Assembly: GCA_011319805.1 (NCBI GenBank)
Contig: SJRY01000310.1
Span: 1-64,000 of the forward strand
Length of the DNA: 64,000 nt
Source of the DNA: Macrocybe gigantea
Taxonomy: Eukaryota; Basidiomycota; Agaricomycetes; Agaricales; Callistosporiaceae
Direction of reading: 5' to 3'
Below the pieces are notes generated by a model. It was not told where the DNA came from and did no database searches. It worked only from the letters and a program-made list of their open reading frames with translations. The first letter of the stretch is position 1; each line of letters begins with the position of its first letter. Both the position numbers and the translations under genes were made by a program. Shown here one piece after another: positions 1 to 10,072 of the stretch.

Positions 1-336
1 TGTGGTGCGAGGAGTTTAAGTCGCCGGTTTTCTGTGCGAAGCATTTCCATTGCTTCGCGAAGCGCGATACGTTCAGCTGCAGTGGGGCCGGTCCCATCAG
101 GGGTTCTCCGGTCCAGAGGTGCGTGCGGACGGTCATAACATAGCGCATATATGCGCCGAGTGTGATGGCGAGGGGGTCCATGTAGTCGCTAGCATTGAGA
201 ATCCTTGCCAGATTCTCGAGGTCGCTTGGGCGGTTGGGGGTAGGTGCGCGGCTGCCCTCGCTGCTGTCGATGCTGATGGGGCGTTGGTGGTCATGAAGTG
301 CGATTTTTGGTCTTCTTCCCTCTTGTCGTGATCCTT
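1..336 (-). other. 3' extension of the gypsy element, weak coding
   Basis: Downstream of the chromodomain the minus strand still shows short coding-like stretches in shifting frames, for example a charged, helix-like run near positions 10-90 containing TAAERIALREAMEMLRTENR. It has no match to the 5' LTR at 5675-6038, so the 3' LTR has not been reached. The plus-strand open frame here has no recognisable domain and is probably a shadow. I see no other feature. Confidence 0.45.
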
Positions 337-749
337 TTATCCTGGTTCGCAGTCTTCTTTAGGAAGTGGTCTAGAGCTTGCTGCGCATTCCCAGCTCCTT
401 CTCTTTGATCCATGTGTTCTCTTCGTGTCCGTATCCTTTCCATTTGACCAGGAATAGTGTCCCCTCCCTTGTTTCTTCCTTTTTAGGATCTCTTCTATCT
501 CGTACTCTTCTTCATCATTTATGATTTCAGGGGGTGGTGGTGATGGTCGCTCTTGTATCTTGAAACGGGGTCCTTTGTAAGGCGTGAGCAGTGTTTCATT
601 GAACACGGGTGTATCAGCTGCCATGATGCTGGGAGTTCCAGGCGATATGCCGAGGCTCCTTTCTTTTCAACCACCTTGAAGGTCCGTATCGGAGTGCCGA
701 TAACTTCTTTGATGGTCGATTGACTGTGATATTGGTGGCTTCTAGCCAT
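337..749 (-). pseudogene. Integrase C-terminal module plus chromodomain of the gypsy element, frameshifted
   Basis: The minus strand encodes a GPY/F-like stretch (FKVVEKKGASAYRLELP, then IHPVFNETLLTPYKGPRF after joining two frames). An acidic linker follows, then EYEIEEILKRKKQGRG. In the next frame comes LVKWKGYGHEENTWIKEKEL, the aromatic-rich core of a chromodomain (positions about 395-510). A further frame gives NAQQALDHFLKK, typical of the chromodomain's C-terminal helix. Chromodomains on integrase usually guide insertion to particular histone marks. At least two frameshifts (near 460 and 380) make this a pseudogene copy. Confidence 0.8.
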
Positions 750-1944
750 ACTCTATCTCCTTTCTTGTATTCACGGGGTTTTCGTCTCGCATCGTAATTG
801 TCTTTGGCTCGTGTTTGTGCATATTGCAGCGCGGCATTTGCTTCCTTTCGTATTTGGTCATTCTTTTGACGAAGTCTTTTGCTGCGGGGTTATTCCCTTC
901 TGTCGTCTGCGCTCTCCCTTCCAGGGGTGCATTCCATAGTTGAGGTAGAATGGTGTCTCCTTCGTTCCCTGGTGTGCTTTGTCATTGTATTGGTACTCTG
1001 CAATTGCTATCCATTCTGCCCAATCGTCCTGTAGTTGTTTGTGAAGCTTCTGAGGAAGGCTTCCGTTTCTTGGTGGGATCGCTCCGCCTGTCCATCTGTC
1101 TGTGGGTGATAGGCCGTTGATAGGTTTTGCTTTGTTCCGAGTAATTTTAGAAGTGCTGTCATGAATCGTGCTGCGAACTGGGGTCCTCGATCACTGATGA
1201 TCTTTCGTGGATTCCATGAAGCCGCCACACGTTGTCTCGGTATAGTCGTGGAGACCTTCTGCTGTGAGTTCGGTCTTTGTGGGAACTAGGTGGATCATCT
1301 TGGTCAGGCGGTCTGTGACTGCGGCGATGGCATTAAAGCCGTTCGAGCTGGGTAGCGGTCCTATGAGATCTACTCCGATATCTTCCCATGGTTGTTGTGG
1401 GACTTCGTGCGGTGTGCAGGGGTGCGTGTTTCTTTTGTCGGATGATTTTGTTTCGCTGACATGTTTCGCATCCATTGACATACTTCTTGATGTCTGTCAG
1501 CATTGATGGCCACCAATAGGTGCGGCTTATGAGCTCGTGCATGCGGTATTGCCCTGGGTGTCCTCCGATGGGTGTGTCGTGGTGTTCAAACATGATGTTT
1601 TCCTTCAGTTTGTTGTCTGGAGGAACATAGATTTTTCCTCCTACGTATACGATGTGGTCGTCTTCTGTGAACCAGTGTGGTTTTTCCTTCAGTCCTGTTG
1701 TTACGATCGTCTCCCTTCGTGTGCATTGTCGAATTTGTTCTATCCTTGAGGATTCGATCATCGTGATTCCTCTTGTTTGTATTGTTTCGTTATTTTCTGC
1801 TTCTTCTTTCTGTGGGTGTTCGTCCTCGAACATCATAAATTCGAAGTCTCGTTCATTATTCTCTTCCAGATGTCGAATGAATGCTGCTTCTTTGATCATT
1901 TGTATGTCGTCCTTCTCTGCTAGGTTTTCTTCATATCCTGCCAT
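750..1944 (-). pseudogene. Gypsy integrase, frameshifted
   Basis: The N-terminal zinc-binding HHCC module is visible at about 1470-1660 (HHDTPIGGHPGQYRMHELI, then CETCQRNK). The catalytic core follows: PWEDIGVDLIGPLP carries the first Asp (about 1370-1410), and IISDRGPQFAARFM (about 1160-1205) the second. The third position falls in STAYHPQTDGQAER (about 1090-1130). The core is split over two frames between 1191 and 1333, so no intact integrase can be made. Confidence 0.87.
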
Positions 1945-3730
1945 CGTGACAGGACATCCGCTTTTCCATTCGCCTTTCCTGGTACGTGTCGTAGTTCGTA
2001 GTCGTATTCCTGTAATTTCAGGTACCAGCCAATCTGTCTCGAATTGAGTCGCTGCGGCTTCCGGAAGTATGATAGGTTTTGTGATCCGTCAATATTTCGA
2101 ACTTCTCTCGAGCTTCGAGGAGGTATTGTCTCCATGTCTTTAGTGCGACCATTATCGCAAGAAGTTCCTTGTCGTAGATTTCGTAGTTTTGTTCCCTGGG
2201 GTCATGCATCTCGAAATGAATGCGATCGGATGCCATAGTCCTTTCTGCTGTTGTGATAGTACCGCTCCAATGGCATATCCTGAGGCGTCCGTTTCGACTC
2301 GGAATTTTCCTTCTGTCTGTGGTAGTGCTAGAATGGGTGCTGAGGTTATATGTCGGATCAGTTCTTTGAAAGCGCCTTGTTGCTTGTCTGTCCACTGGAA
2401 TGTTTTGTTTCCAGTCAACTCCGTCAGGGGTTTAGCGACCTTTGCATATCCCTTGATGAATCGTCGGTAAAAGTTCGTGAATCCCAAGAACTTTTGTAGT
2501 TCTTTCTTCGTCTTTGGGGTTGGCCAGGATTGTACGGCTGTGATCTTTTCTGGTTCCATTTCTACCTTCCCTTCTCCTACGATGTATCCTAGTACTGGGA
2601 CTTTCGATGATTCCCAGATGCATTTCGGTCCTTTGATGAACAGGTCGTTCTTGTTCAGTATTTCCATGACTTCTATGGTGTTCTTTTGGAGTTCCTCTCG
2701 TGTTCGTCCGATGATTATGATGTCGTCCATATAGATTATGCACTCTTCTTCGTATTTGGTCTTGGAAGAGGCTCGCCATCATTCGGCTAAAAGTGCCTGG
2801 TGCGTTGCACTGCCCAAAATACATGACTGTCGGTTCGAAGAGTCCTCTTGCTGTTAGGAAGGCTGCCTTCCATTCGTCCCCTTTCCGGATGCGCACGTTA
2901 TTGTATCCCCAGATAATATCGATCTTGCTAAAGTACTTTGCTCCTTGTAGTACGTCGAGGAGCTCGCTGATGCGTGGTAGTGGAACTTGTCCTTGACCGT
3001 ATATTTGTTTATTTCCCGGTAGTCTTGGATGAGTCGTTGCTTCCATCCTTCTTATGTGCGAAAGAAGCAGGGTGCTGCGTAAGGTGATTTCGATGGGCGT
3101 ATTTTTCCTGTTCGTAATCCTTCTTCGACGAAGGCATCTAGTTCCTCTAGCTCTTTCTGTGTCATCGGGTAGACCTTGCTCGGTATCGTTTTGGGTGCAT
3201 CCTTTGTTAAGTTTATTTCATGGTCCCATTCTTTGTGGTCTGGTAAGCGATCAAAGTTCTTCTCCTTGAAGAGGTGTTTGAATCTGATCAGATATGGGGG
3301 TATCTGGGTTCCTGTCTTGTCGCTGGCTGTGGTTTTCGCTGGTTCAGCCACCTTCTGTATCTTGATCGTCTGGTGGTTTATTTTGCACGTTTTGGGGCAT
3401 CTGTCGAAGACAATTTCTCCTGTCCTCCATTTGATTGTTGGGTTGTGGTAGACAAGCCAGTCATGTCCTAGTAGCATGTCGGTTTTTCCGATATCGAGTA
3501 CGATGGCTTCCATGTGCTCCTTGTGTCCTTTAATGTCGATGTGGACCTCCGCTACTCGGTCTGCTGTTTTCTCTGACGATTGGGTGATCCGTCTGCATTT
3601 ATGATGGGAATCTTCTTGATTCGTCGTGTCTTCAGTCCCGTTTTTGCTACTATCGCGGTGTTGATGCAGGTCCTATCCGCTCCGCTATCACTTCTGGTGT
3701 TATCGTTGTGATTCCTTTTCGGGTTCGTAT
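1945..3730 (-). pseudogene. Gypsy protease, reverse transcriptase and RNase H, frameshifted
   Basis: On the minus strand a DSGADRTCIN protease motif lies near 3660-3695, followed by GKTDMLLGHDWL (about 3450-3490), the C-terminal half of a retropepsin. RT begins near 3250 and contains FSKIDIIWGYNNVRI (first catalytic Asp, about 2900-2945) and YMDDII (catalytic pair, about 2715-2735). The connection reads LGFTNFYRRFIKGYAK. RNase H follows with [15 protein letters not shown] (about 2260-2310), YDKELLAI and HVPGKANGKADVLSRW (about 1940-1990). The frame breaks near 3050, 2700, 2170 and 2060. Confidence 0.88.
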
Positions 3731-4017
3731 CCTTGCTGGTACTGCGAGCTCTTTCCTCTTTGGTGGTTTGTCCCCTTGGATGGTTTTTCTTGGTGCTTCA
3801 GATCGCTTGGCAGGAATGGTGTATTTCAGAGTATGGGATGATCTACATCCGGTATCGAAGCGAGTCTGTTTCAGTTGTATGGGTCGCGATTTAGCACCTC
3901 CTAGTCGGACCCTTCGGCAAAACCCTCTTTGTCAGAGCTTTCTTCATCCTTGTCTTCTTCGTCCTCTCCTTCTTCTTCTTTCACTTCTCTGACCCGGGAT
4001 TTTCCTTTCTTCTTCTT

Positions 4018-5483
4018 CTTGCAGTTTCGTGCATAGTGTCCCTTTAAGCCACAGTTGAAACATGTGACATTTGCTGCTCCTTTTCGTGGTTCCGGGCAGT
4101 TTCGTGAATGTGTCCTGGTTTATTGCAGTTGAAGCAGTTGTTGCTTCGTACTTTGTCGACTTCCATGGCCTGTCCTGCTCCTCGGCTTGGATTTCCGGCC
4201 TTGCGCTGATTGCTTGTGAATTCTCCTCTCATCACATTTCTGTGTTCATCGATGTTTCGTCCAATTGCTCGAACTGTCTTGATATATTCATCTCCATCTG
4301 TTGGAAGTGTGGAGATTGAGTGTACGGCTTCTGCTGTCCTTCGGTTTAAGCTCTTCTCGAGTAGGAAACGAGGGGCTGTTCCTGTCATTCCTGCTTTCCC
4401 TGCGAGGTCTACGAATTCATCCAGAAATTCGTCGATGGGTCGGTTTCCCTGTCTGATGTTGAATAGTTTGCTTCCTGCTTGTGATGGCGACATGACGTTG
4501 CTGAATCGTGTCTCTATCTCGGTTATGAAGTCGGCCCATGTGCTTTGGTTGGTAGTGGTGTCATCTTCTTTGACGCCCAGTGGGCTCCGGGTCCGTCGGT
4601 CATTCTAGACAGGACCGCTCCAATCTTCTGTGTGTCCGTGAGGTCTCCATGTGCGGTTATGTAAAGTTTCATCTTCCTCCACCAAATATCGAAGGATGTT
4701 CGATCTCCTGTAAAGGATTTCGGGTCGGCGATGATTCCCTTGTATTCTGTCGTCATCCTTTGGGGGTTTTCTTCGTCGTTCTCTTGGTCTTGGTCTTCCT
4801 GTTCCTGGATCTGTTGTTCTTGGGTCTGCTGTGCTTGTACTTGGGCTTGCTGTTCTTGGAGCTGTTTCTGTCTTCGCTCCTCTCTCTGTTCTTTCCAGTA
4901 GTCTAGGTCGACTCCTGCGATTCTACAAGCTTGTTCAAAATCGGCCCACTCTGCGGCGGTCGGTCCGTTTGTCTTTGGTAATCCTTTTCGCTCCCTCCAC
5001 CGATAGTATTCGTCCCAGTCGCTGTTGCTTACTTTCGCCACGGTGGTGCGATTCTCTCCTTATGCAGTGCTTCGGCGGATTGGTCCTCTGAAGGGGTTTG
5101 GCGGTTTCGTTCCTGTGTGTCCTTGACTCTGGTGTCGTTCTCGTTGGTTCTGTCGTACGCTCTGTGCGTCGTGCCCTCTCTGTATCAGTATGTCTTCCTC
5201 CTGTGTTCGCGATTATAGTTCTCGATCTGTTGTCGCCTAAAATCTCGGGCTTGTGTTCGTTCTTCTCTTGTTTTCTTGCGGATGGGTTCGTCCTCTTCTT
5301 CGGCAAGAAGATTCTGGTCTGACCACAGCTCTTCTGGGCTTATCCCATATTCTCCTTCTAGGAAGAGTTCTGCAATGAGTTGTGCTGCTCCTTCGCTGAG
5401 GATCTCAGTGGGTCGTCTGTGGTGGTGAAGGCAAACTCTCTCAGAAATGCCTGTTCTTCGTCGTCGCTACTTGGTGTAGGCAT
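4018..5483 (-). pseudogene. Gypsy gag with two CCHC knuckles, frameshifted
   Basis: The likely start is the ATG at 5483 (MPTPSSDDEEQAFL), followed by acidic and then basic segments. The capsid-like region lies at 4523-5041, including ITAHGDLTDTQKIGAVLSRM and a Gln-rich run at about 4800-4880. It continues at 4044-4493 (FNIRQGNRPIDEFLDEFVDL), typical of gypsy gag. Two zinc knuckles follow: CFNCNKPGH (about 4105-4140) and CFNCGLKGHYARNC (about 4020-4062). An acidic linker runs on toward the protease. Frameshifts near 5400, 4510 and 4110 and an in-frame stop upstream show decay. Confidence 0.83.
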
Positions 5484-5674
5484 GCGCTCTCTCTTTCATT
5501 TGTTTGGATTGCTAGTGTCTCTGCGGATGGCGTGGACTGTCTCTGCGAATGGCGTGGACTGCAATGTCTGGTCTACTTCTCTGAGCCAAGTGCTCTCGTC
5601 ACTCGTGCTAGTGCTCGCTGGGTCGGCGACCGCTTGTCGTCGAATGTTGATCAAGTCTTTGATAAAGCGTGACG

Positions 5675-6038
5675 TGGTGTGTGTGTGAGTCTGAGCGAGT
5701 CTCGACGAGGCTTAATATCTTGTTAGGCTAGACGAATCTCAGAAGGACTCGGGCAGACTAAGTGCGAGAGTGGTCTTGAGATGATGGCAAAAGGAATATT
5801 AAGCCTAGCGCTACTGGTACATCTGGGAGTCCTTATATACATTACAGTACTCGAGCACGACCATGGGCTGCGCAATGCTGTGGACTGCGGATGAGTAAGA
5901 CTGGAAGAGATGACTCAGGATGACTAGGGAAGTGGGATGACTCGATGGCTGCGCGCTGCGCAGCATGATGGGGGAGATAAGGGATGTGGGAAAGATAAGA
6001 TAAGAAAATGAATAGTCCTTTGGGCGGCGTCTGTAACA
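5675..6038 (-). repeat. Gypsy 5' long terminal repeat
   Basis: On the minus strand the LTR starts TGTTACAG at 6038, where copia coding homology stops abruptly, and appears to end in CA near 5675 (364 bp). A TATA-like TGTATATAAGG sits near 5829-5840. Positions 6039-6043 (gtgat) are the expected 5-bp target duplication, but the partner lies outside the window. The 5' edge is firm; the inner edge is judged only from the CA end, since the second LTR is not visible. Positions 5484-5674 are the untranslated leader. Confidence 0.68.
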
Positions 6039-6272
6039 GTGATGTCATCAATGTAAATGGGAACAATGACCTTTACTTCCCCCTTGACATAGAGGTAGAT
6101 AGAGCGGTCAGATTCAAGTCGTTTGAATCCCATAGACAATAAGACGGAGTGCAGCTTCTTGTTCCACTGTCTGGCAGACTGCTTAAGACCATAGAGCGAT
6201 TTGTAGAGTTTGCAGACTTGGTTTGGAGAGATATAGACAGGACAATAGATTGTTTCGGAGTTCTGGCACATG
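6039..6272 (-). pseudogene. Copia RT fragment
   Basis: The minus strand encodes NQVCKLYKSLYGLKQSARQW and, further on, VKVIVPIYIDDIT, the central part of copia RT with its catalytic IDD box. The gypsy LTR replaces everything after IDDIT. On the upstream side the frame runs straight into protease sequence, showing an internal deletion of about 2 kb relative to a complete copia pol. Confidence 0.88.
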
Positions 6273-6575
6273 CAAAACCCTGGTAAACTCTACAGATTGG
6301 GCTGGCTTGCCTTTAATGACTGGATTAAAAATCACAGTTCCAACTCCAGCTGAATAAATAATAGAACTATCTGCCAACTTGATTGGAATCTTGAGAGGGG
6401 TATAGTTTCTGACCCAGTGTTTATGAGGGGTCATATGAGAAGTGGCCCCTGTATCTGTTAGATTGTGTGTATTCAGGCACATTGTTGTCTCCACCAATAT
6501 CAAAGATACCGAAGAACCTAGACCAAATAGTGTCTTGGGGTGAAGGTATATAGGATGAGGTGGTTGTAAATACAA
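6273..6575 (-). pseudogene. Copia aspartic protease fragment
   Basis: The frame reads LTDTGATSHMTPHKHW with the D-T-G active site, then AGVGTVIFNPVIKGKP and FTRVLHVPELRNNLLS. These are the usual landmarks of Ty1/copia protease. Normally an integrase with an HHCC motif follows; here RT follows immediately. Upstream the frame is closed by the tRNA-like insertion at 6595-6666. Confidence 0.83.
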
Positions 6576-6594
6576 CTTCTAAGTTGATCCATCA

Positions 6595-6666
6595 GGCCTG
6601 ATAGCTCAGTGGTAGAGCTACTAGTATATGTCCAGGAGGTCCTGGGTTCAATCCCCAGTCAGGACA
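6595..6666 (+). tRNA. tRNA-like sequence (probable tRNA pseudogene) inside copia copy A
   Basis: The 72 nt fold into most of a cloverleaf. Acceptor GGCCTGA pairs with TCAGGAC with one mismatch. The D arm is GCTC-AGTGGTA-GAGC, the A-box region. The T arm is CTGGG-TTCAATC-CCCAG with the B-box GTTCAAT, and a discriminator A follows. The anticodon arm is poor: ACTAG pairs badly with CCAGG, and the loop TATATGT lacks the invariant T33, so identity cannot be assigned (UAU would be in the anticodon position). No long variable arm or intron. It lies antisense to copia and breaks its frame between gag and protease. The start of the same sequence recurs beside copia DNA at 61526-61560. Confidence 0.6.
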
Positions 6667-6667
6667 T

Positions 6668-7587
6668 CTTTTCTGTTTAACAGTATCTGCAATCCAATCA
6701 AAGTCAGCATCCAGTTGGAGTGGATGAGAGAGTTTGGCACTTGCATTGCCAGCAAATTCGATTACTTCGGACTCTGTAGCCTTGTTGGCATGCTGCTGTC
6801 CCTTGGCCTTTTGCTTAGCCATCTTTTGAGCCTCCTTGTAAAGCTGGCAATTCCTCCAAAAGTGATCCAGACCGCAGAATCCACATGTTTTGTCCTTTTT
6901 CTGCGATGTGGTGGAATTGGAGTTCTTCTGATTAGAAGAATGAGAGGAATGGGAGGAAGTGGTGGCCTTCAAGGCAGACTCTGCAGCATCAGCAGATCTC
7001 CTAGTCCTTTGGATCTCTTCTGTAACAAAGGCTTATTTGATAGTGTCTTTGTCAAGCTTGTCATGGAGAAGGAGGGAGGAGACAAAGGAGTTGTACTCCT
7101 CAGGAAGAGCTCTGATCAAGGCCATGGAAGCAAGTTCACTATCCAGGCTGGACAGAGTGAAGTCTGTTGGACGAAGATTTTGGATTTTGACCAAACAGTC
7201 CTCAACTCTGTTCATGAGAGATTGCAGAGTTTCATCCTCCTTCTTCCTAATAGAGAAGAGATCATCATAGGCATTGAATCTGGAGCCAGGCTTCTTTTGA
7301 AGATGGACCTTTTCCAAAGCAGCCCACATCTTTACAGGATCATCCTTGATCCTATGAAAATGAATTCTCTGTTCCTGCTCCACCATAAGGTAGAGCTGGC
7401 CAGCTGCTTTATCTGACTTTAGGTCCCATGCTTCAGCAGAAGTGGAGTCTGCTGGTCTTGTGTTTGAACCAGAGACAATCCTCCAAAGGCTACAGGCTCT
7501 GAGCCAAGCCTCCATTTCTCCAGACCAAGTAGGATAGTTGGTGGAGTTGAGTTTGGTGAATGAAGGCATAGAGGTGGAGGAGGACAT
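6668..7587 (-). pseudogene. Copia gag with zinc knuckle, one nonsense codon
   Basis: The minus-strand frame opens with MSSSTSMPSFTKLNSTNYPT and YPTWSGEMEAWL, the typical start of copia gag. A helical capsid-like region follows (DETLQSLMNRVEDCLVKIQN; ALIRALPEEYNSFVSSLL). A TAA stop interrupts at about 7033 where CAA would be expected, and the same frame continues downstream. A zinc knuckle CGFCGLDHFWRNC lies at about 6860-6900. Gag would package the element RNA. Start chosen at 7587 because the family's N-terminal motif begins there. Confidence 0.82.
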
Positions 7588-8084
7588 GATGGCAGGAGGC
7601 TAGGAGCAAGGAGATGGCAAAAGGGTACAAGCAAGGAGTAGGAATGGAATGGAATGGAATGATGGGAGGTTGGGAATACAACCACAATCCTCTTGCTTGG
7701 GCAGGGTTCCACAACAGAGAGAGAGACTGTGCTACTGGCCTTGCCCTCAGGAGAGTGTGTGTCAAGAAAGGTCTAGCTACTGAAAGTGCCCTTGGTCTAC
7801 TTAGGTAGAGTAAAAAGGCTATCTACTGAGCACCCAGTTGTCAGCACAAAGGCCTAACCCCAGAGTCACAGGAATGACTACCTGGTTTTCTACTGGTGGA
7901 GTAAAGACTGCTTCAAATGAAGACCAGTCCCAACAGTTGGTGCTCCTATCTACTAAACTTAGACACACACCCTATAAGGACAGTGAAACTCCAGGCTAGT
8001 ACAGTCAAGGAAGGGGAAAGATGAAGAAAATCCGGACTCTTGGTGTATGTCTGATAAGGCTGTTAGAGGCCGGGGCCCATAACC
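7588..8084. other. Copia untranslated leader
   Basis: This 497-bp stretch lies between the LTR end (8085) and the gag start (7587). It has no convincing coding frame. The primer binding site should lie at the LTR edge, near 8060-8084 (minus-strand GGTTATGGGCCCCGG); I cannot assign the primer tRNA. I see nothing else. Confidence 0.6.
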
Positions 8085-8410
8085 TGTTAAAACTAGGCAC
8101 AGGGAACACTCTGGACAAGCCTTAGAACCTAGAAGTCCTGAGTGAGAACACTGAGGACTTCAAGGTGCTCTATACTACCTATATATACTCGCAGGATGCT
8201 GTGTGCGCAGCCATAGGCTGCGCATTGCTGCAGGCACAGCTGTAAGCTATGCACTGCTGCGGACACAGCGCATTACTGCATGCGCAGCTTGTACTGCATG
8301 CACAGCTTGTACTGCGCATTGCTGCGGATGCAGCCACAGGCTGCGCATTGCTGTGCACGGCCTGTGTCCTGTCCTATGCACAAGTCCGGACAGGAGGGGC
8401 ATTTCTAACA
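8085..8410 (-). repeat. Copia copy A 5' LTR
   Basis: The LTR begins TGTTAGAAATGCCCCTCC on the minus strand at 8410 and ends TTTTAACA at 8085 (326 bp). It matches the LTR at 35143-35516 in both ends, a TATA-like TATATATAGG and a downstream AGTGTTCTCACTCAGG block. The middle is built of imperfect GC-rich units around GCGCAGCCTGTGGCTGCG, whose number differs between the two LTRs. Confidence 0.88.
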
Positions 8411-8730
8411 TTTGCAGATGCGAATAATTCGGGCAGGCAGCTCGTTGACGAATTCAGCAGTTGCTTTGAGATCCATAAGCTCCTTGGCAGGGACGAAGAC
8501 TCTGTCAAGGCTTACCATGGATCACTTGAACAGGCACTCGTTGAGTACCAGCTTGAGCCCAGCTGTGTATATATGAGTAGTGATGGCTCCATGCCCATGA
8601 AAGCAGATACACCTAAGCAGTCTGTGTATTCTTCCTGGGTTTACCGAGGCAATATGCTTATCTATGAAACCCATCAGCCTGTTGGCAAAGCAACAAGTGA
8701 CAATTCAGAGCTCATTGGATTGTGCATGTC
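8411..8730 (+). pseudogene. LINE ORF2 fragment, RNase H part
   Basis: The plus strand encodes FADANNSGRQLVDEF, the first RNase H motif (YMSSDGSMPMKAD) and SELIGL with the second acidic residue, matching the RNase H of the LINEs to the right but more divergent. Copia LTR A interrupts it at 8411. After about 8730 homology stops. Positions 8731-8844 hold no recognisable feature and may be the leader of L0. Confidence 0.82.
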
Positions 8731-8844
8731 TGCACCTTTCTCTGCAATGCCCATTTGTCAACAAGTATAAATAATCCTCCTCATTGTTGTCTTCATTCTA
8801 CACCAGCATCAACTGGGCTGATCTTGCATCAAGTTGAACACCTG

Positions 8845-10029
8845 AGGTTGGTGGCAGCGGTCATGCACTGCTCAACCCACACCCAGAATGGCCCTCTGCT
8901 AGCCCATCCCGCTCCCCCACTCCCCCTCCCCCTACAGGGAATGCGAGCCTCCTCTTCCAAGGTGGCAATGGTCTCATGGATACCAATGATGCTAACCCTA
9001 CCAATGCAGGTGGACCTATCAGATCCTCTGCCCCCCCCTCTCCATCGATTCTGTCCACTGAGGCAGCTTACAATGACAACAGCATCAGTATCATGATCTT
9101 CCCTGAAGGAGACTGGTTCCTCCATAGTGAAGCCAAGGCCACAGCCAAATCTCTCACTGCCCTCAAGGCTTGGATCTTGAAGATCGGCTCATCCTCCATC
9201 TCCATCCCAGTGGGATATCAATATGCCATTGCCAAGGGCATTGCGACTCTGGTCAGCAGTGCTGGCAACATCAACATGTTCTCCATCTCTATGCTTGACG
9301 GGCCACAGCACCCCTTGGAAGGCGTTTGCAAGAAATTGTCAATGCCCACTTCCCCTCTTGTGGAAAGGCGACTCGGTTCGCTGACCCTCACACCTCTCCT
9401 TCTAGTACTGTACATCTGGAAGACTCTCATTCGAACATGGGTGCTCACCCTCCGAGACTGCCTCAGAATCCGAACTGCCCTCCTCTGCTGCAACCGTGGT
9501 CTCGTTCCTGAATCCCAGGTCGTGGACCGCCCCCTCCTGTCAACAAGGCTACTCGCCCTGCTGCTGGCAAGCGCTTGTATGTGCAAGCCTTGGCCCAACC
9601 AGCCAATACCCCTGCCGAAGCTATCATAGCTTTGGCAAAGACTTTCCCATACCTCCCTGCAGAGAAGATCATCTCCTTGCAAAAGGAAGCAACCGGGGAA
9701 TCTTCTGGACTGCCCAAGAAGAAGGCGAAGTCCACATCTCATGGCCCATTCTGATGTAATGTTAGGGTGACCTTTACTTTCCCTGTGGACAATACTTGTG
9801 TTGCCACTGGAACTCTTCTCTCTGCCTTCAATCGAGGGCTGACTGCTGGCAAATCCTGGATTCGATGTGAATCCATCCAGGACCACTCTGCCTCCTCATT
9901 TTCTTGTTTGATGATGAAGGTGGCATTGCCCAAGGACCTTGGCATTTTGTGGGAGTCCGCACTCCAGTGTGCTCCGATTGGTTCTACCATCGAGCTCGCT
10001 ATCCCTATGAGCGTTTCCTATGTGAAACT

Positions 10030-10033
<4 letters not shown>
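8845..10033 (+). pseudogene. LINE L0 ORF1, N-terminal two thirds, degenerate
   Basis: Spread over several frames are divergent counterparts of the family ORF1: LLNPHPEW near 8870, then MDTNDANPTNAGGPI, LSTEAAYNDNSISIMIFPEG, GYQYAIAKGIATLVSSAGNI, and later GKSWIRCESIQDHSASSFSC. The piece stops at 10033 in the codons for VKLL and resumes at 16404 after L1. This half of L0 is clearly more divergent from the other copies than the ORF2 half at 17985-21335. Confidence 0.82.
10020..10033 (+). repeat. Target site duplication of L1, left copy
   Basis: The 14 bases atgtgaaactgctc stand immediately before the poly(T) of L1 and recur at 16404-16417 after its 5' end. They show that L1 inserted into L0 by target-primed reverse transcription. 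Confidence 0.9.

Positions 10034-10072
<39 letters not shown>

Larger units (their letters stand above)
1..6038 (-). mobile_element. Ty3/gypsy chromovirus, 5' LTR plus decayed gag-pol, runs off the window
   Basis: Read on the minus strand, the order is 5' LTR, gag with two CCHC knuckles, aspartic protease (DSGA), RT (YMDD), RNase H, integrase (HHCC and DDE core) and a chromodomain-like tail. This is the standard Ty3/gypsy gene order, and the terminal chromodomain marks it as a chromovirus. At least five frameshifts break the reading frame, so it is not autonomous. The 3' LTR is not present; it would lie before position 1. The 5' LTR interrupts a copia RT gene right after its catalytic IDDIT sequence, so this insertion is younger than copia copy A. 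Confidence 0.9.
6039..8410 (-). mobile_element. Ty1/copia copy A, 5' part: LTR, gag, protease, RT stub
   Basis: Minus-strand order is LTR (8410-8085), leader, gag, tRNA-like insert, protease, then a short RT piece cut off by the gypsy LTR at 6038. The RT stub is essentially identical in protein sequence to the matching part of copia copy B (33975-34157), so both belong to one family. Protease is joined directly to RT, with the integrase and most of the upstream RT deleted. The LTR abuts LINE RNase H sequence at 8411, which was presumably the insertion target. Confidence 0.87.

Noticed and set aside
6628..7416. 262-codon plus-strand open frame opposite copia gag
   Set aside because: It is the antisense of the gag coding frame with its zinc knuckle; no recognisable domain.
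8200..8400. GC-rich repeated units in the copia LTR as a CRISPR-like or minisatellite array
   Set aside because: Units are imperfect, without regular spacers, and confined to the LTR in both copies; ordinary LTR-internal repeats.
8203..8427. Cys/Ala-rich small protein encoded across the copia LTR
   Set aside because: The composition comes from repeated TGCTGCG-type units; the frame runs through LTR ends into LINE sequence.
8731..8844. Possible L0 5' leader
   Set aside because: No match to the CGCTTCTCTTTCC leader of the other copies that I can see; left unassigned.
10034..10066. Poly(T) run as a terminator or simple repeat
   Set aside because: It is the A tail of a minus-strand LINE, shown by the adjoining 3' UTR and the 14-bp target duplication.
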